The position numbers were made by a program, and so were the translations under genes. A DNA stretch of 64,000 nt from Streptomyces sp. NBC_01341. GTDB lineage: Bacteria; Actinomycetota; Actinomycetes; Streptomycetales; Streptomycetaceae. Shown here piece by piece: positions 1-7,810 of the stretch. Where the stretch lies: the NCBI RefSeq assembly GCF_035946055.1, contig NZ_CP108364.1, positions 6,386,001-6,450,000 of the forward strand. The letters run 5' to 3'. How positions within the stretch are numbered: position 1 is the stretch's first letter; each line of letters starts with the position of its first letter. The notes under the pieces are model-generated. The model searched no databases, had not been told where the DNA came from, and saw only the letters and a program-made list of their open reading frames with translations.

Positions 1-376
1 GCAGGAGCCCCGGCACCACCGACGTCTCGAGCGTGCGCGCGGCGTCGGCCTGTGACTCGAGACTGATGAAGTCGCGGTACTGCGGCGGAATGAGACCACG
101 ATAGGCGTGCCACCAGCCGCTTCCGCCGCCGCCGGCCGATCCGGCGAGCGTCTGGAGCAGGGCGCGCAACTGCCCGTCGCCGACCCCGTAGGCATCCAGT
201 AACCGTGTCACGTCATCGGGGGACACCCCGCTCGCACCTGTCTCGATCCGGCTCACCTTCGACTGGTGCCAGCCCAGCATTCCGGCGGCTTCCCGGCTCG
301 TGAGTCCGGATGTGTGACGCAGACCGCGCAGCTCTTCGCCGAGTTTGCGACGGCGTACGACCGGGCCGTTGCGCAC
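1..376 (-). CDS. XRE-family regulator with DUF5753 domain (partial)
   Basis: Only the first 125 codons are inside the window; the gene runs off the left edge. It starts at a GTG with a strong GGAGG ribosome site about five bases upstream. Residues 8-60 form an XRE helix-turn-helix, with the recognition part reading TSREAAGMLGWHQSKVSRIE. From about residue 85 the segment with WHAYRGLIPPQYRDF is the usual opening of DUF5753, the ligand- or partner-binding half of WhiJ-like Streptomyces regulators. In this genus such genes commonly sit next to an anti-sigma-like ATPase, and one is divergently placed here at 607. The target is probably its own promoter and that of the neighbour; this is inference. 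Confidence 0.9.
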   Translation of the reverse strand, partial: MRNGPVVRRRKLGEELRGLRHTSGLTSREAAGMLGWHQSKVSRIETGASGVSPDDVTRLLDAYGVGDGQLRALLQTLAGSAGGGGSGWWHAYRGLIPPQYRDFISLESQADAARTLETSVVPGLL

Positions 377-492
377 GGTGGCCTCCCTCCGTTGTACGGA
401 GAGCCGACCCCTTCAGGGGCGGCTCGGAAAGTGGCCAGTGTGGCGCCCGGTCAGTGCTCGCGGGGCATGGTTCACCGGAATGGGCGACAGAT

Positions 493-502
493 ATATGCAT
501 AT
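493..502. promoter_or_regulatory. AT-rich 10-bp palindrome between divergent genes
   Basis: The perfect palindrome ATATGCATAT stands in a short AT-rich patch in otherwise GC-rich DNA. It lies between the XRE gene (start 376, minus) and the ATPase gene (start 607, plus). The position fits an operator or a -10 region shared by the pair. No matching -35 element is convincing, so the role is inferred from position only. Confidence 0.35.
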
Positions 503-606
503 CTTGGTGGATCGCGGTTACGGACGGCTCGGGGGATGGCAGTCTGGCGCGAACCACAATCCGGACCGGTCGCGGACCGGTCGGGGCGGGAAGGGACGAC
601 GACGCC

Positions 607-1038
607 ATGGCAGACCATCAGGAAGCAACCGTCACCTTGCCGAGCGACCCGGTCTCGGTGTCCGCGGCCCGCCGCTATGTCGCGCGGGTACTCACCGAGT
701 GGGGCCTGGCCGAGGGCAGCGACCTGGCCGAGGCGGTCAGGCTGATCGTCTCGGAACTGACCACCAACGCCGTCCAGCACACCTTTGGCCTGTCACCCAC
801 GTTCACCGTCGACCTCCGGCTCGACCGGGACGAGGAGCTTTGTCTGGGCGTGACGGACAGCCACCCCCGTTGGCCGCAGAAGCTGCCCGCGGCGGTCCGC
901 CAGGACAACGGCCGGGGCATGGTGATCATCCGGTCCCTCGCCAAGGAGTGCGGGGGGAGACTCAGCGTCATCCCCACCCCCGACGGGGGCAAGACCGTGT
1001 TGATCGCCCTTCCCTGGGCTGTTCCGGCGCAGGCCTGA
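607..1038 (+). CDS. RsbW-like anti-sigma factor ATPase (HATPase_c)
   Basis: A 143-residue single-domain GHKL ATPase of the RsbW/SpoIIAB type. These proteins bind and phosphorylate anti-anti-sigma (STAS) proteins or sequester sigma factors in the cytoplasm. The N-box is ELTTNAVQH at residues 50-58. The G1 box has D84 in VTDSHPRWP, the G2 box is NGRGMVII at 101-108, and a terminal GGKT stands at 127-130. The ATG at 607 was chosen because the protein then begins directly before the conserved fold; the open frame reaches further upstream but without family-like sequence. It is divergent from the XRE-DUF5753 gene, a common Streptomyces pairing. No sigma factor or STAS gene is adjacent. Confidence 0.9.
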   Translation: MADHQEATVTLPSDPVSVSAARRYVARVLTEWGLAEGSDLAEAVRLIVSELTTNAVQHTFGLSPTFTVDLRLDRDEELCLGVTDSHPRWPQKLPAAVRQDNGRGMVIIRSLAKECGGRLSVIPTPDGGKTVLIALPWAVPAQA

Positions 1039-1261
1039 CATCGGCTCACGGCATGCCGGTCCTGCCGGAACCGCTCCGCAGCGGCGTCGGCAGGGTGGTG
1101 GCAGCCGCGGTGTTCTCCTGACCCGGTGCGCCACCGAGGCCGTCCGGGGGAACCCGGCGTGAGATCCCTGACCAACGTCTGACTCCGAAGACGGCCGCAC
1201 TCTTCCTGAGCATGCTGCCCACGTTCGTGCCCGGCGGCAGGCTTCCCTGCCGAGGACGCAG

Positions 1262-1441
1262 TTGCTCGCCCTGGTGGTCGTCCTGCTCGCGCTCGTCCGG
1301 TTCCCGGCCGTGGCCCGGCACGAGGAACGTCTCGGCAGGTGGCTGCGCCGGCCGCGTACCACCCGCGACATCGAGGGCGGCAGCGGCGCGGCGCTCACCG
1401 CGCTGGGACTCGTGCTGGTGGCCGGGCCCCTGCTGCACTGA
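1262..1441 (+). CDS. Small two-helix membrane protein, possibly a remnant
   Basis: From a TTG at 1262, preceded by a GAGGA-like ribosome site, 59 codons encode a hydrophobic helix (LLALVVVLLALV), a basic loop (HEERLGRWLRRPRTT), and a second hydrophobic helix (ALTALGLVLVAGPLL). The composition is typical of a small integral membrane protein with a cytoplasmic loop. The same frame stays open upstream to a stop near 1170 without an ATG or GTG. The gene either really starts at the TTG or has lost its 5' end. No family is recognised. Confidence 0.4.
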   Translation: MLALVVVLLALVRFPAVARHEERLGRWLRRPRTTRDIEGGSGAALTALGLVLVAGPLLH

Positions 1442-1498
1442 TCCAGGTGGGAAGCGGCGCCGGCGCGCGCGGGGGTCGGCACCGGGCGGACGCAGGTG

Positions 1499-1969
1499 TC
1501 AGCGGACCCTCCCGTACCAGACGCTGTTCGACCAGATCTTCTCCAGCCGCACCAGTGCCCCGGTCTTCGGCGAGTGCCAGATCCGGCCGCTTCCGGCGTA
1601 GATCCCGACGTGGTAGACACCGCGCCCCGCGTGAAAGAAGACCAGGTCGCCGCGTTTCCGCTGCGACCTGGAGATATGGCGGGTCTTGTTGTACTGCTGT
1701 TGCGCCGTGCGGGGTAGTTTCTTGCCCGCCTTCCGATACGAGTAGAGCGTCAGCCCGGAGCAGTCGAACCGGTGCGGACCCGTGGCGCCGTATCTGTAGG
1801 GCGCGCCCTTCTTGGAGGCGGCGATGTCGAGAGCCCTCGCCGAATGGCTGGCGGCCTCGGCGTCGTCGACGAAGCCGGGAGCCAGCATCGTGGTGCTTAC
1901 AGCGAATGTGAGAACCGAGGCCGTACTGACCCGGGCGAACAGAGACGGGACATGAACCTGCGCAGTCAT
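1499..1969 (-). CDS. Secreted NlpC/P60 cell-wall endopeptidase
   Basis: A 156-residue secreted peptidoglycan hydrolase. Residues 1-40 form a signal peptide with a hydrophobic core and an AEA cleavage region. The rest is one NlpC/P60 domain. The catalytic cysteine is C70 in RFDCSG, the general base is H120 in YHVGIY, and the third polar residue is probably H132. The family cleaves D-glutamyl-meso-DAP or similar bonds in stem peptides outside the membrane. Start: the ATG at 1969 begins the signal peptide and has an AAGGG site just upstream. A ydaO-type c-di-AMP riboswitch lies directly upstream, so expression should fall when c-di-AMP is high. Confidence 0.93.
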   Translation of the reverse strand: MTAQVHVPSLFARVSTASVLTFAVSTTMLAPGFVDDAEAASHSARALDIAASKKGAPYRYGATGPHRFDCSGLTLYSYRKAGKKLPRTAQQQYNKTRHISRSQRKRGDLVFFHAGRGVYHVGIYAGSGRIWHSPKTGALVRLEKIWSNSVWYGRVR

Positions 1970-1983
1970 GCGCAACCCTTCGT

Positions 1984-2165
1984 CAGCCGCCTGTGAAGGA
2001 TGACCTGTCGGGTTCGGGCTGGCGAAGTTGCCCGGCCGCACAAGGCGGCTTCACCCCGAGGGTCGTCCGGATGTCCGGGCGGCCCGTTGTGCTCGGGTCC
2101 TCCACTCCTGCCGATCCACTTCTGTCGACCAGGCATCCGGACAGCGGCAGGACTCGGCGTCCGCC
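1984..2165 (-). ncRNA. c-di-AMP riboswitch (ydaO-yuaA) in the NlpC/P60 leader
   Basis: Read on the minus strand, the leader contains the conserved ydaO blocks in order: GAGTCCTGCCGCTGTCC, then GACCCTCGGGGTGAA, then GGGCAACTTC, and finally CGAACCCGACAGGTCA followed by an AGGC end. These match the consensus as I remember it, in particular the near-invariant CGAACCCGACAG box. The element ends about 15 bases before the start codon of a NlpC/P60 gene. Actinobacterial ydaO switches usually control such wall hydrolases. Exact 5' and 3' edges are approximate. A covariance-model search would be decisive. Confidence 0.85.
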
Positions 2166-2510
2166 CGGACCGCCCCGCCGCGGCGGCGGGGGCTTGTCGT
2201 CCAGGGGATCTTTACGCACGCACTGGCGGATTTCCTCACTGAATCCGCGATATGTGAGAGTCGTCACCACTGATCCGTTCGGGTGGACGGGGCGGATCCG
2301 GGGACCCTGCGGCCGGGCCGGACCAGCCCCGTACCAGCGGTGGAACGACTGATTCCGTTCCTTGTCCGCGCTGCTTGCGCAAGTTGGGCTGTCCCTCGGG
2401 CGGGGGATCTTCTACGCCGAACGAGCGAGGAAAACTCATCGGCTCGTCGGGCGTGTCGGGAAGGGCACCGAAGGGGAGCCGCAAGCCGGGGGAGTCGAGC
2501 GCCGTGGTGC
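2166..2510. other. Intergenic, no gene seen
   Basis: About 345 bases between the riboswitch and the stop of the 102-residue protein. The promoter of the riboswitch-NlpC/P60 transcript must lie at its left end on the minus strand. No convincing -10/-35 pair, repeat or coding stretch was recognised. Confidence 0.4.
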
Positions 2511-2819
2511 TCAGCCGGACGGCTCGGGCGGTACGCCTACCCGCCCGGCCCGCCGCTCCCCGTCCAGCAGTCGCAGCGCCCTGGCCGGCGTCTCCGCGTG
2601 GATCCGGGACTCACCCCGCTCGTGCATCAGCGTGAGCGCGTCGCGCAGGGCGACCGCCCGGGAGGCGAGCGCCTGTGCCGCCCTCAGGGCCCCGTAGGTA
2701 TCGCCGTCGCGAGCGGGATTGATACGGCCGAGTTGGTCGAGCGCCTCGAGGTAGCAGTCGATGAACTCGGCCTCGGCGCGGGTCAGTGCGGGCAGCGGCG
2801 GGAACTGGGGTGGGAGCAT
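2511..2819 (-). CDS. Unknown 102-residue protein downstream of a clpP remnant
   Basis: A soluble, mostly helical 102-residue protein with no signal or membrane segment. It is rich in Ala, Leu and Arg, with a central stretch TRAEAEFIDCYLEALDQLGR followed by heptad-like ALRAAQALASRAVALRDAL that could form a coiled coil. The ATG at 2819 has a GAGGTGA ribosome site. It lies 7 bases after the stop of a decayed ClpP reading frame, which suggests it once was the second gene of a clpP-like operon. It may have assisted that protease or been a small partner of it; this is a guess from position only. The frame itself looks intact. Confidence 0.65.
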   Translation of the reverse strand: MLPPQFPPLPALTRAEAEFIDCYLEALDQLGRINPARDGDTYGALRAAQALASRAVALRDALTLMHERGESRIHAETPARALRLLDGERRAGRVGVPPEPSG

Positions 2820-2826
2820 CGCTGGT

Positions 2827-3130
2827 TCACCTCGCGGGGTGCGGCGGCCGGGACGGCATGCGGTTCTCCATGACGTGGTCCACCAGCCCGAATGCCAGGG
2901 CGGCCGGCTGTCGGGAAGGGAATGGTGTCCCGTTCGATGGCGGCTCGCGTGCCTGGATCCCGGGATCCGAAGGCTGTCCCCGCCCGGCTCCTCCGGAGCG
3001 GGTTGCTCAATGGCTACCCGGGTGCCGGGCAGCGCATGTCGGAGGCCGGGGCCGCCCGCCGCCGGCAGCACCGGAACTTGCTTGCCTGAGGCAGACCGTA
3101 GTCACGGCGAGGTCCTTGACTTCGGGCGAG
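2827..3130 (-). pseudogene. clpP: Decayed ClpP serine protease subunit
   Basis: Consecutive pieces of ClpP appear in order on the minus strand but in different frames. First comes DLAVTTVCLRQAS (compare DVATVCxGQAAS around the catalytic serine). Next is LPAAGGPGLRHALPGTRVAIEQPAP (compare the ALPNARVLIHQP strand around the catalytic histidine). Then AAIERDT (compare ERIERDT), and last AALAFGLVDHVMENR, the normal C-terminus, with a stop at 2827. At least two frameshifts separate them, and the region between the HQP and ERDT motifs is shortened. The expected serine motif GQAASAA reads RQASKF, so the active site is lost. The N-terminal half is missing. Confidence 0.8.
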
Positions 3131-3277
3131 GGCGGACGGCGCCGATTCGGGATCGTCGCGGAGCCCCGCGGCCGCGAGCGGGACGAGTGACCGGGGCACC
3201 CGCGCGGCCGAAAGGGAAAGCCGCGCCCTCCGCCGCTCGGGCGGGGAGGACGCGACGTGGCGCGGCGTGCAGGTTGT
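3131..3277. other. Intergenic between clpP remnant and permease remnant
   Basis: About 150 GC-rich bases with no recognisable coding sequence or regulatory element. The missing N-terminal half of ClpP should have been encoded here, so this marks the deletion edge. Confidence 0.4.
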
Positions 3278-4135
3278 TCAGGTGAGCGCGGGCTCGGGCG
3301 TGCGGTCGGCGGCCTCGGTATGCGGTGCCGGGTCGTCGCGGTGCCTGCGCCCGCCCACCAGTACGGCGGTCAAACCGAGAACGGCCCAGAGGGCGAGAGT
3401 CAGCGCCGGTCCGCCCGCCGCGTGACCGTCGAAGAAGGCGGCCGACCTCAGCAGTGAGCCGCCCGCGCCGGGTGGCAGCCACTGGCCGAGGGTGCCGACA
3501 GGTGCGGGGAGCAGTTCGGGGGCGCTGGTCACGCCGGCATGCCGGTCACCGATGTCGTCGCCGCGCCGGACACCGACCCCCGCGGCAGCGCGCTCGGCGC
3601 GAGCACCCTCCCGCTCGTGGCGACCGCCATGGCCGACAGCTGGCTCGGCGTGATCACCGGCGACTGGTGGGCGGAGGCGGGCGTCGTCGGGCTCACCGTG
3701 GTGGCGATCGGCTCGACGGTGGCGGGGTTCGCCGCCCTGCTGGGCACCCCTGGCATCGGCCTGAGGGCACTGCTGATGGTGCTGCTGGGCAATCCGTTCT
3801 CCGGCCCCGCCGGGTGCGGATGCCGCCACCGCCCCGGTCGGCAACTGCGAGACGACCGGGCTCGCGGCCGAGGCGGTGAGCAGCCGCGGGCCCTGGGCGG
3901 TGACCACGACCGCCCCGTATACGACCCGGTTCTCGATCGCGGTGCGGGCCGCGGTCTCGTCCTCGTACCGGTGGATCTCGAAGGCTCCTTCCTCCCGCTC
4001 GAACCGCTCCTGCAGCTGATCGACGGCCGGCGCCGCACCTGCTATGCCGACGGGCAGGTCGCGCGGCGCGATACGGGCGGCGGGCCACGCGAGGGCCCAG
4101 AGCGCGAGCGCGACGATCAGAGGGACGAGCAGCAC
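3278..4135 (-). pseudogene. ABC-2/YhgE-type membrane protein disrupted by an internal inversion
   Basis: The ends are coherent on the minus strand. The N-terminal part has a hydrophobic start (LLVPLIVALALWALAW) and an extracellular domain (RDLPVGIAG ... AIENRVVYGAVVV). The C-terminal part reads APELLPAPVGTLGQWLPPGAGG followed by a last membrane helix. Between them, about 3539-3811, the sensible protein (DPRGSALGASTLPL, then helices up to LLMVLLGNPFSG) is on the plus strand. Turning that segment around joins SAPG to MPVTDVV and SGPAG to VTSAPELL, both in frame, and restores one 285-residue protein. The family makes efflux-type or export membrane subunits. The N-terminus also looks shortened where it meets the TetR remnant. 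Confidence 0.8.
3534..3813. repeat. Inverted segment with CCGGC/GCCGG ends inside the permease gene
   Basis: The left border carries CGCCGGC (3532-3538) and the right border CGCCGGG (3808-3814). A CCGGC core stands at 3534-3538 and its inverse GCCGG at 3809-3813. These five bases are the only inverted homology seen at the borders. The segment is open in both orientations, so the gene keeps a 285-codon frame either way, but only the opposite orientation gives a sensible membrane protein. Confidence 0.75.
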
Positions 4136-4140
4136 GGTGG

Positions 4141-4588
4141 CAGCCCCCGGCGGTGGTCGGGCTGTCGGCGGGGGCTGTCTACCGCTACTTCGCGGGGAAG
4201 GACGATCCCATCGCGGCCATCGCCGACGAGGCGTTCGGCGCCATCCGGCACGCCTTCGCGGACGCCGCCCAGGTCACCCCGCCGCCCACCCCGGACGTGC
4301 TCCTGGGCAGAGTGCTGCGCGCGTTCCTGGCGGCGCAGTGAGCGGCTGTCCAAAGCCTTCGGTGACGGCTACGCCGGCATGCGCGTGGGCTGGGCGACGC
4401 TGGTGGAGGCCTATCGTGCGGCCGGCATCATGCACGCCGACGTCTCCCCCGACGACGTCGCCCGCACGATGATCGCCACCGCCCAGGGATTCATGGTGCA
4501 GGAAGCACTGTTCGGCGGGGTCGAGCCCGAGGTCCTGGAGAACGGCTTGCGGGGTCTGATGTCCATGGGTCCGCAAAAGATCAGTTAA
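4141..4588 (+). pseudogene. TetR-family regulator, truncated and internally deleted
   Basis: The first piece (4141-4341) contains the second half of a TetR helix-turn-helix, GLSAGAVYRYFAGKDDPIAAI, then AFGAIRHAFADAA, and stops at 4339-4341. The second piece, in another frame, continues ERLSKAFGDGYAGMRVGWATLVEAYRAAG through to a stop at 4588, a normal TetR C-terminal ligand domain. The first 30 or so residues including helix 1-2 are absent, and roughly 20 residues are lost between the pieces. It is divergent from the permease remnant, the usual regulator-target arrangement. The deletion that removed its start also removed the permease promoter. Confidence 0.8.
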
Positions 4589-4647
4589 CGCGCCGGAAAA
4601 ACTTTCGCCCTAACGTGCAATACCTGAACCCGGAATCCCTTTCATCG

Positions 4648-4664
4648 TTCAACAGGGTGTTGAA
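4648..4664. promoter_or_regulatory. Inverted repeat upstream of the urease operon
   Basis: TTCAACA and TGTTGAA form a perfect 7-bp inverted repeat with a GGG spacer, about 60 bases before ureA. The position suits an operator. It does not look like a GlnR site (no GTNAC half-sites), so nitrogen control through GlnR is not supported here. Confidence 0.4.
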
Positions 4665-4725
4665 GGCGGATAGGGTCCCGCTGCGCCCGGGCAGGTACCG
4701 GGCGGAAGACGAAGAGGGTGGAAGC

Positions 4726-5028
<303 letters not shown>

Positions 5029-5042
5029 CGGGGGAGCAGCCG

Positions 5043-5354
5043 ATGATTCCCGGAGAGATCCTGTACGCGGAAGGCGCTGTGCCGCTCAACGAGGGGCGTC
5101 CCGTCACCCGCCTCACCGTCCTCAACGCCGCCGACCGGCCCGTCCAGGTCGGCTCGCACTATCACTTCGCCGAGGCCAACAGCGGCCTGGAGTTCGACCG
5201 CCGCGCGGCCCGTGGACTCCGGCTGAACATCGCCGCCGGAACCGCTGTGCGCTTCGAACCCGGCATCCCCGTCGACGTCGAACTCGTCCCGCTCGCGGGC
5301 CTGCGCATCGTCCCCGGACTGCGTGGCGAAACCGGAGGCCCCCTCGATGCCTGA
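5043..5354 (+). CDS. ureB: Urease subunit beta
   Basis: A 103-residue beta subunit, starting MIPGEILYAEGAVPLNEGR and carrying the family block VQVGSHYHFAEANSGLEFDR at residues 36-55. It packs around the catalytic alpha subunit and helps to position the mobile flap. Length and sequence are normal. Its stop codon overlaps the start of ureC by 8 bases, so the two are translationally coupled and made in equal amounts. Confidence 0.97.
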   Translation: MIPGEILYAEGAVPLNEGRPVTRLTVLNAADRPVQVGSHYHFAEANSGLEFDRRAARGLRLNIAAGTAVRFEPGIPVDVELVPLAGLRIVPGLRGETGGPLDA

Positions 5355-7068
5355 GCTCAGCCGCCCCCTGTACGCCGACCTGTTCGGCCCCACCACCGGT
5401 GACCGCATCCGGCTCGCCGACACCGATCTCGTGGTCCGCGTCGACGAGGACAGGTGCGGCGGCCCCGGGCGCGCCGGGGACGAAGCCGTCTTCGGCGGCG
5501 GCAAGGTGATCCGCGAATCGATGGGCCAGGCGCGCACCACGCGCGCCGAAGGCGCGCCGGACACCGTCATCACCGGTGCGGTCGTCCTCGACCACTGGGG
5601 TGTCGTCAAGGCCGACATCGGCATCCGCGACGGCCGGATCACCGGTATCGGGAAGGCCGGCAATCCCGACACGATGGATGGCGTCCACCCGGACCTGGTC
5701 ATCGGGCCCGAGACCGAGATCATCGCGGGCAACGGCAAGATCGTCACCGCGGGTGCCATCGACGCGCACGTGCACTTCATCTCGCCGACCCTGGTCGACC
5801 AGGCGCTCTCCTCCGGGATCACGACACTCGTCGGCGGGGGTACCGGCCCCGCCGAGGGCACCAAGGCCACGACGATCACTCCCGGCCCCTGGCATCTCGC
5901 CCGCATGTTCGAGGCGCTTGACGGATACCCGGTCAACATCGGACTGCTCGGCAAGGGCAACACGATGTCCCGGGACGCCATGCACTCCCAACTGCGCGCC
6001 GGTGCACTGGGATTCAAGATCCACGAGGACTGGGGCGCGACCCCCGCCGTCATCGACGCGTGCCTGGGCGTCTGCGAGGAGACGGGGGCGCAACTCGCCA
6101 TCCACACGGACACGCTGAACGAGGCCGGCTTCGTCGCCGACACCCTGGCGGCCATCGCGGGACGGTCCGTCCACGCCTACCACACCGAGGGGGCCGGCGG
6201 CGGGCACGCACCCGACATCATCAGCGTGGTCTCGGAGCCCTACGTCCTGCCCAGTTCCACCAACCCGACCCGGCCGCACACGGTCAACACCATCGAGGAA
6301 CACCTCGACATGCTGATGGTGTGTCACCATCTCAATCCCACCGTGCCGGAGGATCTGGCCTTCGCCGAGTCCCGCATTCGGCCCTCCACCATCGCGGCGG
6401 AGGACATCCTCCACGACCTCGGCGCCATCTCGATCATCTCCTCCGACTCCCAGGCGATGGGCCGGATCGGTGAAGTGATCCTGCGGACCTGGCAGACCGC
6501 CCATGTCATGAAGCGACGGAGGGGAGCGCTGCCCGGCGACGGCGCCGCCGACAACAACCGGGCTCGTCGCTATGTCGCCAAATACACCATCAACCCCGCC
6601 GTCGCCCAAGGGCTGGACCGTGAGATCGGTTCCGTCGAGACGGGGAAACTCGCGGATCTCGTGCTGTGGGATCCGGCCTTCTTCGGGGTGAAGCCGCAGC
6701 TCGTCATCAAGGGTGGCCAGATCGCGTACGCACAAATGGGTGATGCCAACGCGTCGATCCCGACCCCGCAGCCGGTCATGCCACGGCCGATGTTCGGTGC
6801 CGTGGGAAGGGCTCCCGCCGCCAACTCCTTCAACTTCGTTTCCGCCGCGGCCGTCGAGGACGGACTCCCGGAGCGTCTGGGGCTCGGCAAGCGGTTCGTG
6901 CCGATCACCAGCACCCGAGGCGTCACCAAGGCTGACATGAGGGAGAACGACGCACTGCCACAGGTCCGCGTCGACTCCGACAGCTTCGCCGTCACCATCG
7001 ACGGCGAGCCGGTCGAACCCGCTCCCGCAACGGAACTCCCCATGGCCCAGCGGTACTTCCTCTTCTGA
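5347..7068 (+). CDS. ureC: Urease subunit alpha (catalytic)
   Basis: A 573-residue catalytic subunit of full normal length. Nickel ligands are visible: H141 and H143 in DAHVHF, the carbamylated lysine K224 in GFKIHEDWG, and further histidines in AIHTDTLNEAGF and AYHTEGAGGGHAPD. The flap histidine motif is MVCHHLNP around 325-331. The ATG at 5347 is preferred to a GTG at 5323 because PELSRPLYADLFGPT is the canonical start; it overlaps the ureB stop. All key residues are present, so the enzyme should be active once the UreDFG accessory complex inserts nickel. Confidence 0.98.
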   Translation: MPELSRPLYADLFGPTTGDRIRLADTDLVVRVDEDRCGGPGRAGDEAVFGGGKVIRESMGQARTTRAEGAPDTVITGAVVLDHWGVVKADIGIRDGRITGIGKAGNPDTMDGVHPDLVIGPETEIIAGNGKIVTAGAIDAHVHFISPTLVDQALSSGITTLVGGGTGPAEGTKATTITPGPWHLARMFEALDGYPVNIGLLGKGNTMSRDAMHSQLRAGALGFKIHEDWGATPAVIDACLGVCEETGAQLAIHTDTLNEAGFVADTLAAIAGRSVHAYHTEGAGGGHAPDIISVVSEPYVLPSSTNPTRPHTVNTIEEHLDMLMVCHHLNPTVPEDLAFAESRIRPSTIAAEDILHDLGAISIISSDSQAMGRIGEVILRTWQTAHVMKRRRGALPGDGAADNNRARRYVAKYTINPAVAQGLDREIGSVETGKLADLVLWDPAFFGVKPQLVIKGGQIAYAQMGDANASIPTPQPVMPRPMFGAVGRAPAANSFNFVSAAAVEDGLPERLGLGKRFVPITSTRGVTKADMRENDALPQVRVDSDSFAVTIDGEPVEPAPATELPMAQRYFLF

Positions 7069-7084
7069 CAGCAGGCGGCACTTC

Positions 7085-7750
7085 ATGACGACGCGCGCAG
7101 CACTGCTCGTCCTCGCCGACGGCCGGTTCCCCGCCGGTGGCCACGCCCACTCCGGTGGCGCCGAGCCGGCCGTCAAGGCGGGACACATCCGCGACGCCCG
7201 GGACCTGGCCGGCTTCTGCCTGGGCAGGCTCCACACCACCGGCCTCACCTCCGCCGCTCTGGCCGCCGCCGCGGCCCACGGCCTCGATCCGCTCGCGCTC
7301 GACGAGGCCGCCGACGCCCGGACCCCATCACCCGCCCTCCGCGCGGTCGCACGCAAGCTCGGCCGCCAGCTGATGCGGGCCGCCCGCGCCACCTGGCCCA
7401 GCCCCGAACTGTCGGCGCTCGCCGCGGCCCTGCCCCGCGGGGCCCACCAGCCGGTCGTCCTCGGCCTCACGGCCCGGGCAGCCGGGCTCGGACCCGAGGA
7501 CGCGGCCCACTGCGCCGCCTACGAGACGGTCAGCGGCCCCGCCACCGCGGTGGTCCGGCTGCTCTCCCTCGACCCCTTCGAGGCCGCCGCGGTACTCGCC
7601 CGCCTCGCACCCGAACTCGACCGGGTCGCGGAGCAGGCGGCCGAGGCGGCACGCAAGGGCATCGACGCGCTGCCCGCCGCCTCCGCCCCGATGCTCGACA
7701 TCTCCGCGGAGTCCCACGCGGCCTGGCCGGTGCGCCTGTTCGCTTCCTGA
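7085..7750 (+). CDS. ureF: Urease accessory protein UreF
   Basis: A 221-residue, all-helical accessory protein. The N-terminal block LLVLADGRFPAGGHAHSGG is the usual UreF signature (DxxFPxGxxxHSxG), and the C-terminal half is Ala/Leu-rich helices. UreF bridges UreD-bound apo-urease and the GTPase UreG during nickel insertion. It starts 16 bases after ureC. The next gene, ureG, begins 60 bases downstream, the widest gap in the operon. Confidence 0.94.
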   Translation: MTTRAALLVLADGRFPAGGHAHSGGAEPAVKAGHIRDARDLAGFCLGRLHTTGLTSAALAAAAAHGLDPLALDEAADARTPSPALRAVARKLGRQLMRAARATWPSPELSALAAALPRGAHQPVVLGLTARAAGLGPEDAAHCAAYETVSGPATAVVRLLSLDPFEAAAVLARLAPELDRVAEQAAEAARKGIDALPAASAPMLDISAESHAAWPVRLFAS

Positions 7751-7810
7751 ACCACCGCTCGCTCTGTGAACCACCGATGCCCGCCGCAAGCCACCACCAG
7801 GAGCCGCACC

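Noticed and set aside
4615..4725. 37-codon N-terminal extension of ureA
   Set aside because: The open frame reaches back to 4,615, but UreA is 100 residues in the family and the GTG at 4,726 gives precisely this. The extension also crosses the inverted repeat upstream of the operon.
5122..7470. A 782-codon open frame on the minus strand across the urease genes
   Set aside because: It is a shadow of ureB-ureC-ureF in high-GC DNA. It has no ribosome site or protein-family features, and the plus-strand genes are beyond doubt.
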